This document shows positions 7,129 to 14,972 of a stretch of 23,689 nt of DNA, piece by piece. This DNA is from Legionellales bacterium (GTDB lineage: Bacteria > Pseudomonadota > Gammaproteobacteria > PIVX01). The notes under the pieces were generated by a model. That model was not told the DNA's origin. It saw only the letters and a program-made list of their open reading frames with translations, and did no database searches. The position numbers were made by a program, and so were the translations under genes. The first letter of the stretch is position 1, and each line of letters begins with the position of its first letter. Location of the stretch: positions 1 through 23,689 of the forward strand of contig JABSQI010000003.1 of NCBI GenBank assembly GCA_013215905.1. The letters are read 5' to 3'.

Positions 7129-7776
7129 ATGCAAAAAAAAGTGTTTATAGTTTCCTATTGTATAATATTAATAACAGGGTGTTCCAGTACGGCAAATAAA
7201 CCATATGTTGATTCTGCTGTTCAACAATCTACAGTTGGTGTAGGTGCTGGGGCTGCATTTGCAGCTACAGGCGTTGGAATATTGCCTTCTATACTGGTTG
7301 GAACTGTTCTTGGGCCTGTTATTGGACATAATATTCAGAGTAATGAGTCAAAATATTTACAGCTAGTAGATAAATTAAATAGTCATCATGTAAAAATTGT
7401 GCAAGAAGGTGATGAGATAAGATTCATATTGCCGGCTGATAGATTTTTTTATGGAGGAAGCCCTAATTTGTTAGATAAACAAATTGCAACATTTTCAATA
7501 TTATCAGATCTAATTAATTCATTACCAGCTACAATTATTAGAGTAGCTGGTTATTCAGATAATCTAGGTTCTAGAGAAAGGAATGTAGCTTTAGCGAATG
7601 CTAGAGCAGAAGCAGTAATTAAACACATAAACCCTCTAGATACTAGATTAATTTGGGCAGAAAATGGTAAAGAATTGTTACCGGTAGAATATGATAAGAA
7701 TATGCCTATATTTGAAAATAGTTCTAATAGAGTTGAAATAGTACTAGAGCCAGTAGAACATTTAGGGATAGGTTAA
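7129..7776 (+). CDS. icmN: IcmN/DotK, OmpA-like peptidoglycan-binding lipoprotein
   Basis: The N-terminus is a lipoprotein signal with lipobox ITGC and acylated Cys18. It is followed by a Gly/Ala-rich hydrophobic glycine-zipper-like stretch (about 34-67, VGVGAGAAFAATGVG and on). A C-terminal OmpA/Pal-like domain (about 95-210) contains GYSDNLGSRERN then ALANARAEAV, the pattern that carries the Asp and Arg that bind diaminopimelate in peptidoglycan. In Legionella, DotK is an outer-membrane lipoprotein at the periphery of the core complex and is partly dispensable. At 215 residues it is a little longer than L. pneumophila DotK (about 189). An A8 tract sits at codons 2-4 (7133-7140). It is followed after 2 nt by icmM. 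Confidence 0.88.
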   Translation: MQKKVFIVSYCIILITGCSSTANKPYVDSAVQQSTVGVGAGAAFAATGVGILPSILVGTVLGPVIGHNIQSNESKYLQLVDKLNSHHVKIVQEGDEIRFILPADRFFYGGSPNLLDKQIATFSILSDLINSLPATIIRVAGYSDNLGSRERNVALANARAEAVIKHINPLDTRLIWAENGKELLPVEYDKNMPIFENSSNRVEIVLEPVEHLGIG

Positions 7777-7778
7777 TT

Positions 7779-8066
7779 GTGAGAAAGCTAGAAATAGATG
7801 ATGTAAAAAAACGTAAATTTCATGATGCTAGTGGGTATCGTTTGAGAGTGAGGCTATTACAGTATTCAATATACTTAATGATTGGTCAGTCAATTATATT
7901 AGTATTAATATATCTTACCCAGCCAGAACCACTATATTTTGCGACAAATAGTGCAAGTGCAATTAAGCCAATCATAGCTATGAGTGAACCTAATATGAGT
8001 TCAGAAGCAATTTTAGCACCGGATTTACCAGAAGAAACTACTACCAAGAGTTTAACTGTAGAATAG
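7779..8066 (+). CDS. icmM: IcmM/DotJ, inner-membrane T4BSS protein, short paralogue of DotI
   Basis: The 95-residue protein starts at GTG (7779), with AGGGATAGG just upstream inside the icmN end. It has one transmembrane helix (about 28-46) and the short periplasmic stretch LYFATNSASAIKPIIAMSEPN. This aligns with RYFATSINGRITPLFPLNEPN in the next gene, so DotJ looks like the N-terminal part of a DotI duplicate. DotI and DotJ form an inner-membrane complex, and DotI is the VirB8 counterpart. L. pneumophila DotJ is 94 residues. The three-nucleotide spacing from icmN and close packing with icmL indicate one operon. Confidence 0.9.
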   Translation: MRKLEIDDVKKRKFHDASGYRLRVRLLQYSIYLMIGQSIILVLIYLTQPEPLYFATNSASAIKPIIAMSEPNMSSEAILAPDLPEETTTKSLTVE

Positions 8067-8075
8067 GAGATGTTT

Positions 8076-8705
8076 ATGGCAGATGCCATGCAAACAGTAG
8101 CTTTACGCAATAAATTTTATAAAGATAATTCATCAAGAGTAATGGCAATTTTGATGTTGTCGATGCTAATTAATATAGGCTTAATTTCTCTAATATATTA
8201 TATGTTTACAAATCCTCCGCAGCCTAGATATTTTGCTACTAGCATTAATGGTAGAATTACCCCTCTTTTTCCATTAAATGAACCTAATCAATCTGATGCA
8301 GCTATATTACAGTGGGCAACTACCGCTGGTATAGCAGCTTTCTCTTATAATTTTGTAAACTATAGAACAGAGTTACAGGCCGCTTCTGGATTTTTTACTC
8401 CAGATGGTTGGGCACAATTTATGGGAGCTCTTAGAGAATCAAATAATTTAGATGCAATCCGGGCAAAAAAATTAATAGTCTCGGCAGTAGCAAAAAGAGC
8501 ACCTATAATATTAGAGAAGGGGGTATTATCTGGTAGATTTGCTTGGAGAATACAATTACCGTTATTAATTACATATCAGAGTCCTAGTGAGTTTTCTCAA
8601 ACTGAGGATATAGTTAGATTAACAGTAACAAGAGTGTCAACATTAAATTCTCCAAGAGGAATAGGGATTTCTCAATTTGTAGTTGAACCGAAAACAGGGA
8701 CATAG
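8076..8705 (+). CDS. icmL: IcmL/DotI, VirB8-like inner-membrane T4BSS protein
   Basis: The protein has an N-terminal cytosolic segment, a transmembrane helix (about 26-46) and a periplasmic VirB8-like domain beginning RYFATSINGRITPLFPLNEPN. The domain continues through YNFVNYRTELQAASGFFTPDGW to WRIQLPLLITYQS and the C-terminal VTVSR-type strands. DotI with DotJ forms the inner-membrane scaffold. Two ATGs compete: 8070 abuts the AGGAG (8065-8069), while 8076 (MADAMQTVALRNK) has a proper 6-nt spacing, so 8076 is chosen, giving 209 residues (212 in L. pneumophila). It ends 4 nt before icmK. Confidence 0.94.
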   Translation: MADAMQTVALRNKFYKDNSSRVMAILMLSMLINIGLISLIYYMFTNPPQPRYFATSINGRITPLFPLNEPNQSDAAILQWATTAGIAAFSYNFVNYRTELQAASGFFTPDGWAQFMGALRESNNLDAIRAKKLIVSAVAKRAPIILEKGVLSGRFAWRIQLPLLITYQSPSEFSQTEDIVRLTVTRVSTLNSPRGIGISQFVVEPKTGT

Positions 8706-8709
8706 TTTT

Positions 8710-9726
8710 ATGAGCATAAGTAAATTACAAATAAATATTTACTGCGGTTTGTTTATCTTCGTATTTTTTCATTTTGCATTTTCTGCTCCAGCAAATGAAT
8801 TGCGTCAGTTAGAGCAGTTAGCAAGTATACAAGCTAAAAAATCTGAGATGCCTGCAAATAATAAATCAAATGATGTACAAGTTGGCAATACTACAGTGAA
8901 TAATCAAAATGTCCCTGCTTATCAAGAAGGAAATTCTCAGATTCCTCAGGATGAAGACGACCCTCAACGTAATGTTGCTTTTGATAAGGTACTTGATACT
9001 TTATATCCTTTAACACCTGGGCAAATATTACAGATGCGTGATAGACATGAAGATACAGCTAGAGCTAAGGAGGCAACTTCAATTGACCCACCCAAACCTG
9101 TGATCACTTCACAATTTGTCAAATTATCTCCAGGTACTACCCCACCTATTGTTAGGCTCGCCGAAGGATTTGTAAGTGCATTAGTTTTTTTAGATTCTAC
9201 TGGTGCTCCATGGCCGATTGAGTCTTATAATTTATCTGATCCTAATTCTTTTAGTTTAAGTTGGAATAAAGTCGATAATATTATCGTAGTTCAGGCTAAA
9301 AGAATGTTTAAAGATGGAAATTTAATTGTAAGGTTAGAAGGACTTGATACTCCTGTAGGAGTAAGCTTGATTCCAGGGCAGAGGGAGATAGATTTTCGAC
9401 GAGAATTACGTGTCCAAGGACATGGTCCTAAGGCAAAGAGCTATGTAGGAGATCTATATCCAGATAAAGAAAATAGTTTATTACTGGGTGTTCTTGATGG
9501 AGTACCTCCAGTTGGAAGTGTAGATATTGAGTCTTCTCATTCAGCAGTAGATGCGTGGAGATTAGGTCCTAGGATGTACATTAGAACTAATAGTAGGATT
9601 TTATCTCCGGCCTGGGTTTCATCTATAAAAAGCGCAGATGGGATGCGTGTTTACGAAATGAATGCAACAACTTCTGTGCTGATTACAAATAAAGGCAAGG
9701 TAGAGACAGTGTACTTTAAAGGATAA
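8710..9726 (+). CDS. icmK: IcmK/DotH, outer-membrane core complex protein
   Basis: The chosen ATG at 8710 is preceded by AGGGA (8696-8700) and gives a Sec signal peptide (MSISKLQINIYCGLFIFVFFHFAFSA). An in-frame TTG at 8683 would overlap icmL and is unlikely. The 338-residue product has a Gln/Asn-rich linker (about 35-90). It then has a VirB9/TrbG-like region from about 130 with GTTPPIVRLAEGFVSALVFLDSTGAPWPIESY, followed by the C-terminal domain ending GKVETVYFKG. In Legionella, DotH with DotC, DotD and DotG forms the outer-membrane ring. dotC and dotD are not in this window. L. pneumophila DotH is about 360 residues. Confidence 0.95.
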   Translation: MSISKLQINIYCGLFIFVFFHFAFSAPANELRQLEQLASIQAKKSEMPANNKSNDVQVGNTTVNNQNVPAYQEGNSQIPQDEDDPQRNVAFDKVLDTLYPLTPGQILQMRDRHEDTARAKEATSIDPPKPVITSQFVKLSPGTTPPIVRLAEGFVSALVFLDSTGAPWPIESYNLSDPNSFSLSWNKVDNIIVVQAKRMFKDGNLIVRLEGLDTPVGVSLIPGQREIDFRRELRVQGHGPKAKSYVGDLYPDKENSLLLGVLDGVPPVGSVDIESSHSAVDAWRLGPRMYIRTNSRILSPAWVSSIKSADGMRVYEMNATTSVLITNKGKVETVYFKG

Positions 9727-9732
9727 TATATT

Positions 9733-12474
9733 ATGCCAGATGTGAAAAAAAACTTATCTAGTGCTTTATCAAATCCAAGATCAAGAATATTTATTCTGAT
9801 TTTACTTGTAGTTGGAATAGGTGCACTAAGTTTTGGCTTAGTTAATTTGTTTTCTTCTGATGTAAATGTTGATGAAGAAGGTTCGGCTTTGAGTAGAGCT
9901 CCAGCAATTGAATCTATTCCAGGTAGTGTAAATCCAACAGAACAATACGCAAAATTGCAGGCTCAACAAAATGTCCAAAAAGCTGAAAAAGCCAAAGCTA
10001 CAGGAGGTAGTTCAATTCCTACTATAATTCGTACAGAAAAGTTTGGAGAAGGAAATGCTCCTATTGGTTTAAAAGAAGGTGAAGGTGGAGTAGGTTTTTC
10101 TACTTTATCGCTTGGAGGGGAAGGCGGTAGAACCAAAACATGGTTAGATGATTTAAAGACATCTCAATGTGCTAAAAACAGTGTAGATTTTGCAATTTCT
10201 AAAGGAGCAACAACTGAGCAGCTTCTAACAGGTTGCTCTTGTATACAGTTGAAAGCTTATGGATTTAAGTTAGCAGATCTAGTAAAGGGATGTAAGTGTA
10301 AAAGTTTAAAAGAAGCAGGGTACACAGCAAAAGAATTAAAACAAGAGGGTAATTATACAGCTAGACAACTTAGATTATGTGGATATAGTGCTTGTGAAAT
10401 GAAGGCTGCAGGATTTTCGGCATCTGAATTGAAGGCAGCTGGGTATACTGATGGTGAATTAAAAGGAGCAGGTTTTTCAGAAGATGAAATTAGAGCTGCA
10501 GAAGGTTTACCTCCGGGGATAAGTGTTGATGATTTAAAAAAAGCTGGTTGTACTCCTTCTGCTCTAAGAAAATTGAGAGAGCAGGGAGTTTCAGCATCTT
10601 CCATTAGGAGAATCTCTGGATGTAGCATAGACCAATTGAAGGCAGCAGGTTTTAGCGCTACAGAATTAAAAAATGCAGGGTTCACCGCAGCAGAGTTAAG
10701 AGCAGCAGGGTTTAGTGCAAAGGATCTAAAAGATGCTGGTTTTAGTGTCGAAGAATTAAAAGCAGCAGGATTTAGTGCTAAGGATCTAAAGGACGCTGGT
10801 TTTAGTGCAGCAGAACTAAAAGCAGCAGGATTTAGTGCTACAGAATTAAAAGGAGCAGGTTTCTCAGATTCAGAATTAAAGTCTGCTGGGTTTTCAGATT
10901 CCGAGATAGAAGCAGCAAAGGCAGCGCTTGCAGCTGCGGCTGGGTTACCACCTGGTGTAAGCCTAGAGGATGTTAGAAAAGCGGGTTGTAATCCTGAATC
11001 TTTAAGGAAGTTAAAGGCAAAAGGTGTAACAGCAGAAGCAATAAGAAAGATCTCCGGATGTAGTGTTAAACAATTAAAAGCAGCAGGTTTCAGTGCTAAA
11101 GAGTTAAAAGATGCAGGGTTCACTGCAGCAGAGTTAAAAGCAGCTGGATTTAATGCTAGAGAATTACAAGCAGCTGGTTTCAGCGCTAAAGAATTAAAAG
11201 ATGCAGGTTTTAGTGCTGCTGAATTAAAATCTGCAGGTTTCTCTGCTCGTGATTTAAGAGATGCGGGCTTTAGTGCTGCTGAGTTAAAAGATGCAGGTTT
11301 TAGTGCTGCTGAGTTAAAAAATGCAGGGTTTTCAGCACGTGAATTAAAAGATGCTGGGTTTTCAGCATCTGAATTAAAAGCAGCTGGATATAGCGCAGCA
11401 GCTTTAAAAAGCGCAGGATTTAGTGCAGAAGAATTAAAATCTGCAGGATTTAGCGCAGAAGAATTAAAATCTGCAGGATTTAGCGCAGAAGAATTAAAAG
11501 CCGCAGGATTTAGTGCTGAAGATTTAAAGGCAGCTGGATTTAGTGCCGAAGATTTGAAAGCGGCAGGGTTTAGTGACGAGGAATTAGCAAAAGCTGGGTT
11601 TAGTGATAGTGGTAAAGATGATGAATTTGCTTTCATAAAAGATGAGGAATTGAAAAAAGCACTAGCTGCTAGTAAGAAAAAGCGTAACAAAATCGAATTA
11701 GAAGGCCAATTAAAAAAAATACAGGGAAGAATGAAAGCTTATGCTGCTAAAGTAGAAAAATCTTGGATAGTTGCAGATCAAGAATTTGTATCTGATGAGG
11801 AAGATGAAGATTTAGCTGGCGGTTTAGGAGGTGGTTTAGGATCAATTGCAGGTGCTGCAAAGAAAACTAAACCTAAAGATAAAGCTGGTGATGGGCTTGA
11901 AGAACAAGAAGTGAGACCAGCTATGATTAAAGCAGGAGATATTCATTTTGCAGTTTTAGAGACTTCGGTGAATACAGATGAGCCAGCTCCAGTGTTAGCT
12001 AGAATTGCTCAAGGTAGATTTAAAGATTCTAAATTAATTGGATCAGTTGAATTACCATCTAATGGTGAGAAAGCAATACTTAAATTTACTACTATGTCTA
12101 TTCCTGGAGCTAATAATACTATTAGTATTGACTCAGTTGCTATAGATTTAAATACAGCAAGAACCGCTCTATCTAGTAGGACAGATAATCATTATTTTAC
12201 TAGATATGGATCATTACTTGCTTCTTCATTTCTAGAAGGTTTTGGTAAAGCTATAACGGGTGTGCAAACACAGATTAATACAACAGGAGGTGCTGTATCA
12301 ACTCAACAAGCAGCTTCAACTACTGGTGAAGCTTTATATGCAGCACTTGGCCAAGTTGGTTCTAGTTGGGGAGAGGCAATAGGAGAATATACCAATAAAC
12401 CAGCAACAGTACATATATATTCAGGGATAGGAATGGGAATATTATTCTTGCAAGATGTACCCCCTATTGATTAG
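9733..12474 (+). CDS. icmE: IcmE/DotG, VirB10-like core protein with decapeptide repeats
   Basis: The 913-residue protein spans the envelope as the central channel component of the Dot/Icm core complex. A short cytosolic N-terminus precedes a transmembrane helix at about 19-40, then a linker. A decapeptide repeat region with consensus LKxAGFSAxE covers about residues 163-626. A charged linker with a Gly-rich patch follows, then the VirB10/TrbI-like domain (about 727-913) starting VRPAMIKAGDIHFAVLETSV and ending IGMGILFLQDVPPID. L. pneumophila DotG is about 1048 residues, so this repeat region is shorter. Early repeats contain Cys (GCSCIQ, GCKCKS, GYSACE), matching the cysteine-bearing first repeats of the family. 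The opposite strand is open for 445 codons only because the repeat lacks stops in that frame. It starts 6 nt after icmK. Confidence 0.97.
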   Translation: MPDVKKNLSSALSNPRSRIFILILLVVGIGALSFGLVNLFSSDVNVDEEGSALSRAPAIESIPGSVNPTEQYAKLQAQQNVQKAEKAKATGGSSIPTIIRTEKFGEGNAPIGLKEGEGGVGFSTLSLGGEGGRTKTWLDDLKTSQCAKNSVDFAISKGATTEQLLTGCSCIQLKAYGFKLADLVKGCKCKSLKEAGYTAKELKQEGNYTARQLRLCGYSACEMKAAGFSASELKAAGYTDGELKGAGFSEDEIRAAEGLPPGISVDDLKKAGCTPSALRKLREQGVSASSIRRISGCSIDQLKAAGFSATELKNAGFTAAELRAAGFSAKDLKDAGFSVEELKAAGFSAKDLKDAGFSAAELKAAGFSATELKGAGFSDSELKSAGFSDSEIEAAKAALAAAAGLPPGVSLEDVRKAGCNPESLRKLKAKGVTAEAIRKISGCSVKQLKAAGFSAKELKDAGFTAAELKAAGFNARELQAAGFSAKELKDAGFSAAELKSAGFSARDLRDAGFSAAELKDAGFSAAELKNAGFSARELKDAGFSASELKAAGYSAAALKSAGFSAEELKSAGFSAEELKSAGFSAEELKAAGFSAEDLKAAGFSAEDLKAAGFSDEELAKAGFSDSGKDDEFAFIKDEELKKALAASKKKRNKIELEGQLKKIQGRMKAYAAKVEKSWIVADQEFVSDEEDEDLAGGLGGGLGSIAGAAKKTKPKDKAGDGLEEQEVRPAMIKAGDIHFAVLETSVNTDEPAPVLARIAQGRFKDSKLIGSVELPSNGEKAILKFTTMSIPGANNTISIDSVAIDLNTARTALSSRTDNHYFTRYGSLLASSFLEGFGKAITGVQTQINTTGGAVSTQQAASTTGEALYAALGQVGSSWGEAIGEYTNKPATVHIYSGIGMGILFLQDVPPID
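10219..11610 (+). repeat. Intragenic 30-bp / decapeptide repeat array in icmE, with a higher-order duplication
   Basis: About 35 units of ten residues (LKxAGFSAxE) are encoded in tandem. Twice the array is broken by a related 52-residue module beginning GLPPG, at 10504-10659 and 10942-11097. The two copies agree at about 35 of 52 residues and start 146 residues (438 bp) apart. Near the 3' end three consecutive 30-bp units (11413-11442, 11443-11472, 11473-11502) differ by only one to two bases, suggesting recent unit duplication. Confidence 0.95.
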
Positions 12475-12503
12475 TAACTATTAATATTAAATGAGGATAT
12501 GAA

Positions 12504-13241
12504 ATGGTAGACCAAATTAAACAAGAAGATGAATATCATTTTCAAGACTTAGGTCAAGTAGAGGAAGAAGAGCCTCCGAAAAAAGGAATGGCAGTTTTTG
12601 AGTCTTTTAATATGTTAGATGCAAGAAAGAAAATTTTTGTTGCAGCAGGCGCAGCCTTCGTTCTTGTTGTTACTTATAATATAATTGTTGGACTATTTAG
12701 TAGCAAAAAACCAAAACCTTCAAAAATGTCTCAAGCTAATCAGCTAAAAAAACCAGTAAGTACTAACTCTAATAGGATTAATTCAAGAGTAAAGCCAACA
12801 ATTATACCAAGACAGATTCAACAACCAAAAGTAACTACAAGTAATACTACCGATAATGTTGGGATGAAGTCTCAGCAAGCTTTGGATAATTTAAATAGAT
12901 CTTTGCAATCAATAGAAATAGCAATTAAAGATCTGGATTCTAGGATAACGGATTTACAAGTTAATCAGAGCAGTATGCAAAAAGAATTCAAGGAAAGTAA
13001 ACCTGTAGTGATTCCTAAGAAAGAACCCAAAAAAGTTGTCAAGAAGAAAATAATTAAAGAACCATATAATATTATCGGTGTAATTCATGGACGTGCTTGG
13101 TTACAAAATAATAAAGGGAATGCTTTTACAGTGAAGATAGGGGATAAATTAAAAGGATATGGAAAGGTAAAATTAATAGAACCAGAACAAGGTGTCGTAA
13201 TCACTTCATCTGGTGATGTTCTTAGGTTCAAAGAAAATTAG
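12504..13241 (+). CDS. icmG: IcmG/DotF, inner-membrane T4BSS protein
   Basis: The 245-residue bitopic protein has an acidic cytosolic N-terminus (about 1-40), a transmembrane helix (about 44-65) and a Lys/Asn/Thr-rich periplasmic linker. A coiled-coil stretch covers about 115-160 (ALDNLNRSLQSIEIAIKDLD). The small C-terminal domain includes GVIHGRAWLQNNKGNAFTVK and a KLIEPEQGVVITSSGDVLRF strand pattern. DotF associates with the core complex and has been reported to interact with effectors in Legionella; L. pneumophila DotF is about 269 residues. GAGGAT (12493-12498) precedes the ATG. The gap from icmE is 29 bp, so it lies in the same operon. Confidence 0.93.
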   Translation: MVDQIKQEDEYHFQDLGQVEEEEPPKKGMAVFESFNMLDARKKIFVAAGAAFVLVVTYNIIVGLFSSKKPKPSKMSQANQLKKPVSTNSNRINSRVKPTIIPRQIQQPKVTTSNTTDNVGMKSQQALDNLNRSLQSIEIAIKDLDSRITDLQVNQSSMQKEFKESKPVVIPKKEPKKVVKKKIIKEPYNIIGVIHGRAWLQNNKGNAFTVKIGDKLKGYGKVKLIEPEQGVVITSSGDVLRFKEN

Positions 13242-13253
13242 AGGAATTCGTAA

Positions 13254-13781
13254 GTGGCGCTTTCAATAAATGTCGGAGAAATGTTGGTTAATTTATCCGA
13301 ATCTTATACCCCCATATTCAAAATGTTAACTGGAGGAGCTTATGTAATGGGGTTTGCTTTTGGAATGCTCGCAATTTACTCTTTAAAAGAATATGGACAA
13401 GCAAGGACAATGATGTCGTCGAATACGAGTTTGAAACCGGCAGTAATATATATGTTAGTTGCCTCGGTATTTTTATATATGCCTTCAGTTGTTGATATAT
13501 TGATGCAATCTACTTTTGGAGCAACCACAATTCCTATTAGTTATTCTGAGACAGGTAGTACAGATGTGGTTTCTGCTGATGTACAGATTGCTATTCTTCG
13601 CCTGGTGCAATTAATAGGAGTTATCGCATTTATTCGTGGTTGGTTTATTTTGGCACAATCTGCTAAACAGGGGACACAATCAGTAGTTGGACGCGCATTA
13701 ACCCACATAATTGGGGGAATATTAGCTATAAATATAATAGGAACAAAAAATGTTATTTGGGCAACATTTGGATTGTCGTAA
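13254..13781 (+). CDS. icmC: IcmC/DotE, polytopic inner-membrane T4BSS protein
   Basis: The 175-residue protein starts at GTG (13254) with GAGGA (13241-13245) upstream. It has about four hydrophobic segments: GGAYVMGFAFGMLAIYSLKE (27-46), AVIYMLVASVFLYMPSVVDI (63-82), LRLVQLIGVIAFIRGWFILA (114-133) and a last one near 150-168. The segment patterns (GGAYVMGFAFG, FLYMPSVVDI) recur in the next gene, consistent with IcmC and IcmD being related. IcmC/DotE is required for intracellular growth in Legionella; its exact role is not well defined. L. pneumophila IcmC is about 194 residues. Confidence 0.92.
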   Translation: MALSINVGEMLVNLSESYTPIFKMLTGGAYVMGFAFGMLAIYSLKEYGQARTMMSSNTSLKPAVIYMLVASVFLYMPSVVDILMQSTFGATTIPISYSETGSTDVVSADVQIAILRLVQLIGVIAFIRGWFILAQSAKQGTQSVVGRALTHIIGGILAINIIGTKNVIWATFGLS

Positions 13782-13809
13782 TATTATTTTAATGATGAAG
13801 GAGAAAATG

Positions 13810-14202
13810 ATGAAACATATACTGAAGAGGGCTTGGCATAACACATCGCTACGTGTGGTGAAGATAATATCCTCACTATCTGCCATAGCATTTACATGTA
13901 ATGTCAGAGCTGCGGATACAATTGGTAAATTAGCAGCAAATGTAACTAGTACTTTTGGGGATGTTGCAAAACTTATTACTGCAGCTTCCTATGTAGGGGG
14001 TATAGGTTTTGCTGTTGGGGCTATTTTGAAGTTTAAACAGCATAAAGATAACCCTACTCAAATTCCAATTGGAACTCCTATTGCTATGTTAGGTGTAGCA
14101 GCAGCATTATTATTCCTGCCAACAATACTTGGAACTGCTGGGGAAACAATCTTTGGAGGAAGTCAAACACAAGGTACAGTAGGTGGTGTAGATACATTCT
14201 AA
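13810..14202 (+). CDS. icmD: IcmD/DotP, inner-membrane T4BSS protein
   Basis: Starting at ATG 13810 (adjacent ATG 13807 is equally in frame) gives 130 residues, close to L. pneumophila IcmD (about 132). AAGGAG (13798-13803) supports this start; an upstream in-frame start at 13750 would overlap icmC. The N-terminus resembles a signal sequence (VVKIISSLSAIAFTCNVRAAD). Two membrane segments follow, ITAASYVGGIGFAVGAILKF and IAMLGVAAALLFLPTILG, separated by the short loop KQHKDNPTQIPIG. The segments resemble those of IcmC/DotE. The precise role in the T4BSS is not settled. Confidence 0.92.
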   Translation: MKHILKRAWHNTSLRVVKIISSLSAIAFTCNVRAADTIGKLAANVTSTFGDVAKLITAASYVGGIGFAVGAILKFKQHKDNPTQIPIGTPIAMLGVAAALLFLPTILGTAGETIFGGSQTQGTVGGVDTF

Positions 14203-14248
14203 TTACGTATCTATGAAGTTGGTATAAATATCATATTAAAGGTTGTTT

Positions 14249-14971
14249 ATGGAACGTCCTTTAGAATTAAAAGTAGATCCAAATGGATGGTATTTATTTT
14301 CATTACGAAAGGCAGATCCTGCCTTTCGTAAATACCAAAATAAGATTCTTGAAAGAGACAGCAATACTTGTCAATTTTGTACTTTTCAAGGTTCAAAATA
14401 TTTTGAAGTTATAAACATTGATGGGAATTATAATAACAATAAGATGTCAAATATGGTATCTGCTTGCTGTTTTTGTACTCAATGTTTATTTTTAGATAGT
14501 GCGGGAATCGGAGAGTATGGTGGAGGCATGTTGATTTATGCGCCTAAAATTTCTCAAAAAAAATTAAATAGTTTATGCCATGTTTTATTTTGTGTAATGG
14601 CTAATAATACAGGATATAAAATTTCTGCAAAGACTGTTTATAGAAATTTAAAATTTGGAGCAAAAGCAGTTGAAAAAAAATTTGGGATAGGGGCGAGCGT
14701 ACCTACAACTTTTGCTAAATTATTAATGGAATCTAATTTAAGTTCCGAAGAGATACAAAATGAGATATTAAAGGATTTACGTTTGTTACCTTCTAGAAAA
14801 AAATTTGCTAAACAAATAAGATTTTGGGCTGATGAAGCCTTGGAAAATCTTGCAGAAGAAAGTGAAATTGATGATATGGATAAGGAAGTACAGCAAGATT
14901 CTGGAGTTGATGATGAAAACTCACAAGAAGGTAGCGCAGAGGATAATTTAGAAGAAGAGGCTGATAAGTAG
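14249..14971 (+). CDS. icmJ: IcmJ/DotN, zinc-binding coupling complex subunit
   Basis: The protein begins MERPLELKVDPNGWYLFSLRK at ATG 14249, with AAAGG (14238-14242) 6 nt upstream; a TTG at 14243 is in frame but less likely. DotN binds the C-terminal extension of IcmO/DotL and has an HNH-nuclease-like zinc fold without known nuclease activity. The expected zinc ligands are visible as C41-x2-C44 and C76-x2-C79, with extra Cys at 73 and 74. The family core covers about residues 1-200. The last 38 residues (about 203-240) form an acidic Asp/Glu/Ser/Gln tail that makes this protein longer than L. pneumophila DotN (about 208). A perfect 13-bp hairpin lies in codons 19-28. The stop is 1 nt before the icmB ATG. 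Confidence 0.94.
   Translation: MERPLELKVDPNGWYLFSLRKADPAFRKYQNKILERDSNTCQFCTFQGSKYFEVINIDGNYNNNKMSNMVSACCFCTQCLFLDSAGIGEYGGGMLIYAPKISQKKLNSLCHVLFCVMANNTGYKISAKTVYRNLKFGAKAVEKKFGIGASVPTTFAKLLMESNLSSEEIQNEILKDLRLLPSRKKFAKQIRFWADEALENLAEESEIDDMDKEVQQDSGVDDENSQEGSAEDNLEEEADK
14303..14331 (+). repeat. Perfect 13-bp stem, 3-nt loop hairpin inside icmJ
   Basis: TTACGAAAGGCAG (14303-14315), loop ATC (14316-14318) and CTGCCTTTCGTAA (14319-14331) form an uninterrupted 13-bp stem. It begins 54 nt after the icmJ start codon, in the codons for LRKADPAFRK. No U-run follows, so it is not a standard terminator. A possible role is control of mRNA stability or translation within the long operon. Confidence 0.85.
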
Positions 14972-14972
14972 T

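Noticed and set aside
11413..11502. 30-bp direct repeats resembling a CRISPR array
   Set aside because: Units are contiguous with no unique spacers and lie in frame inside icmE.
10353..11690. 445-codon minus-strand ORF opposite icmE
   Set aside because: The repeat unit happens to lack stops in that antisense frame; the plus strand has the conserved DotG protein. Repetition alone explains the long open frame.
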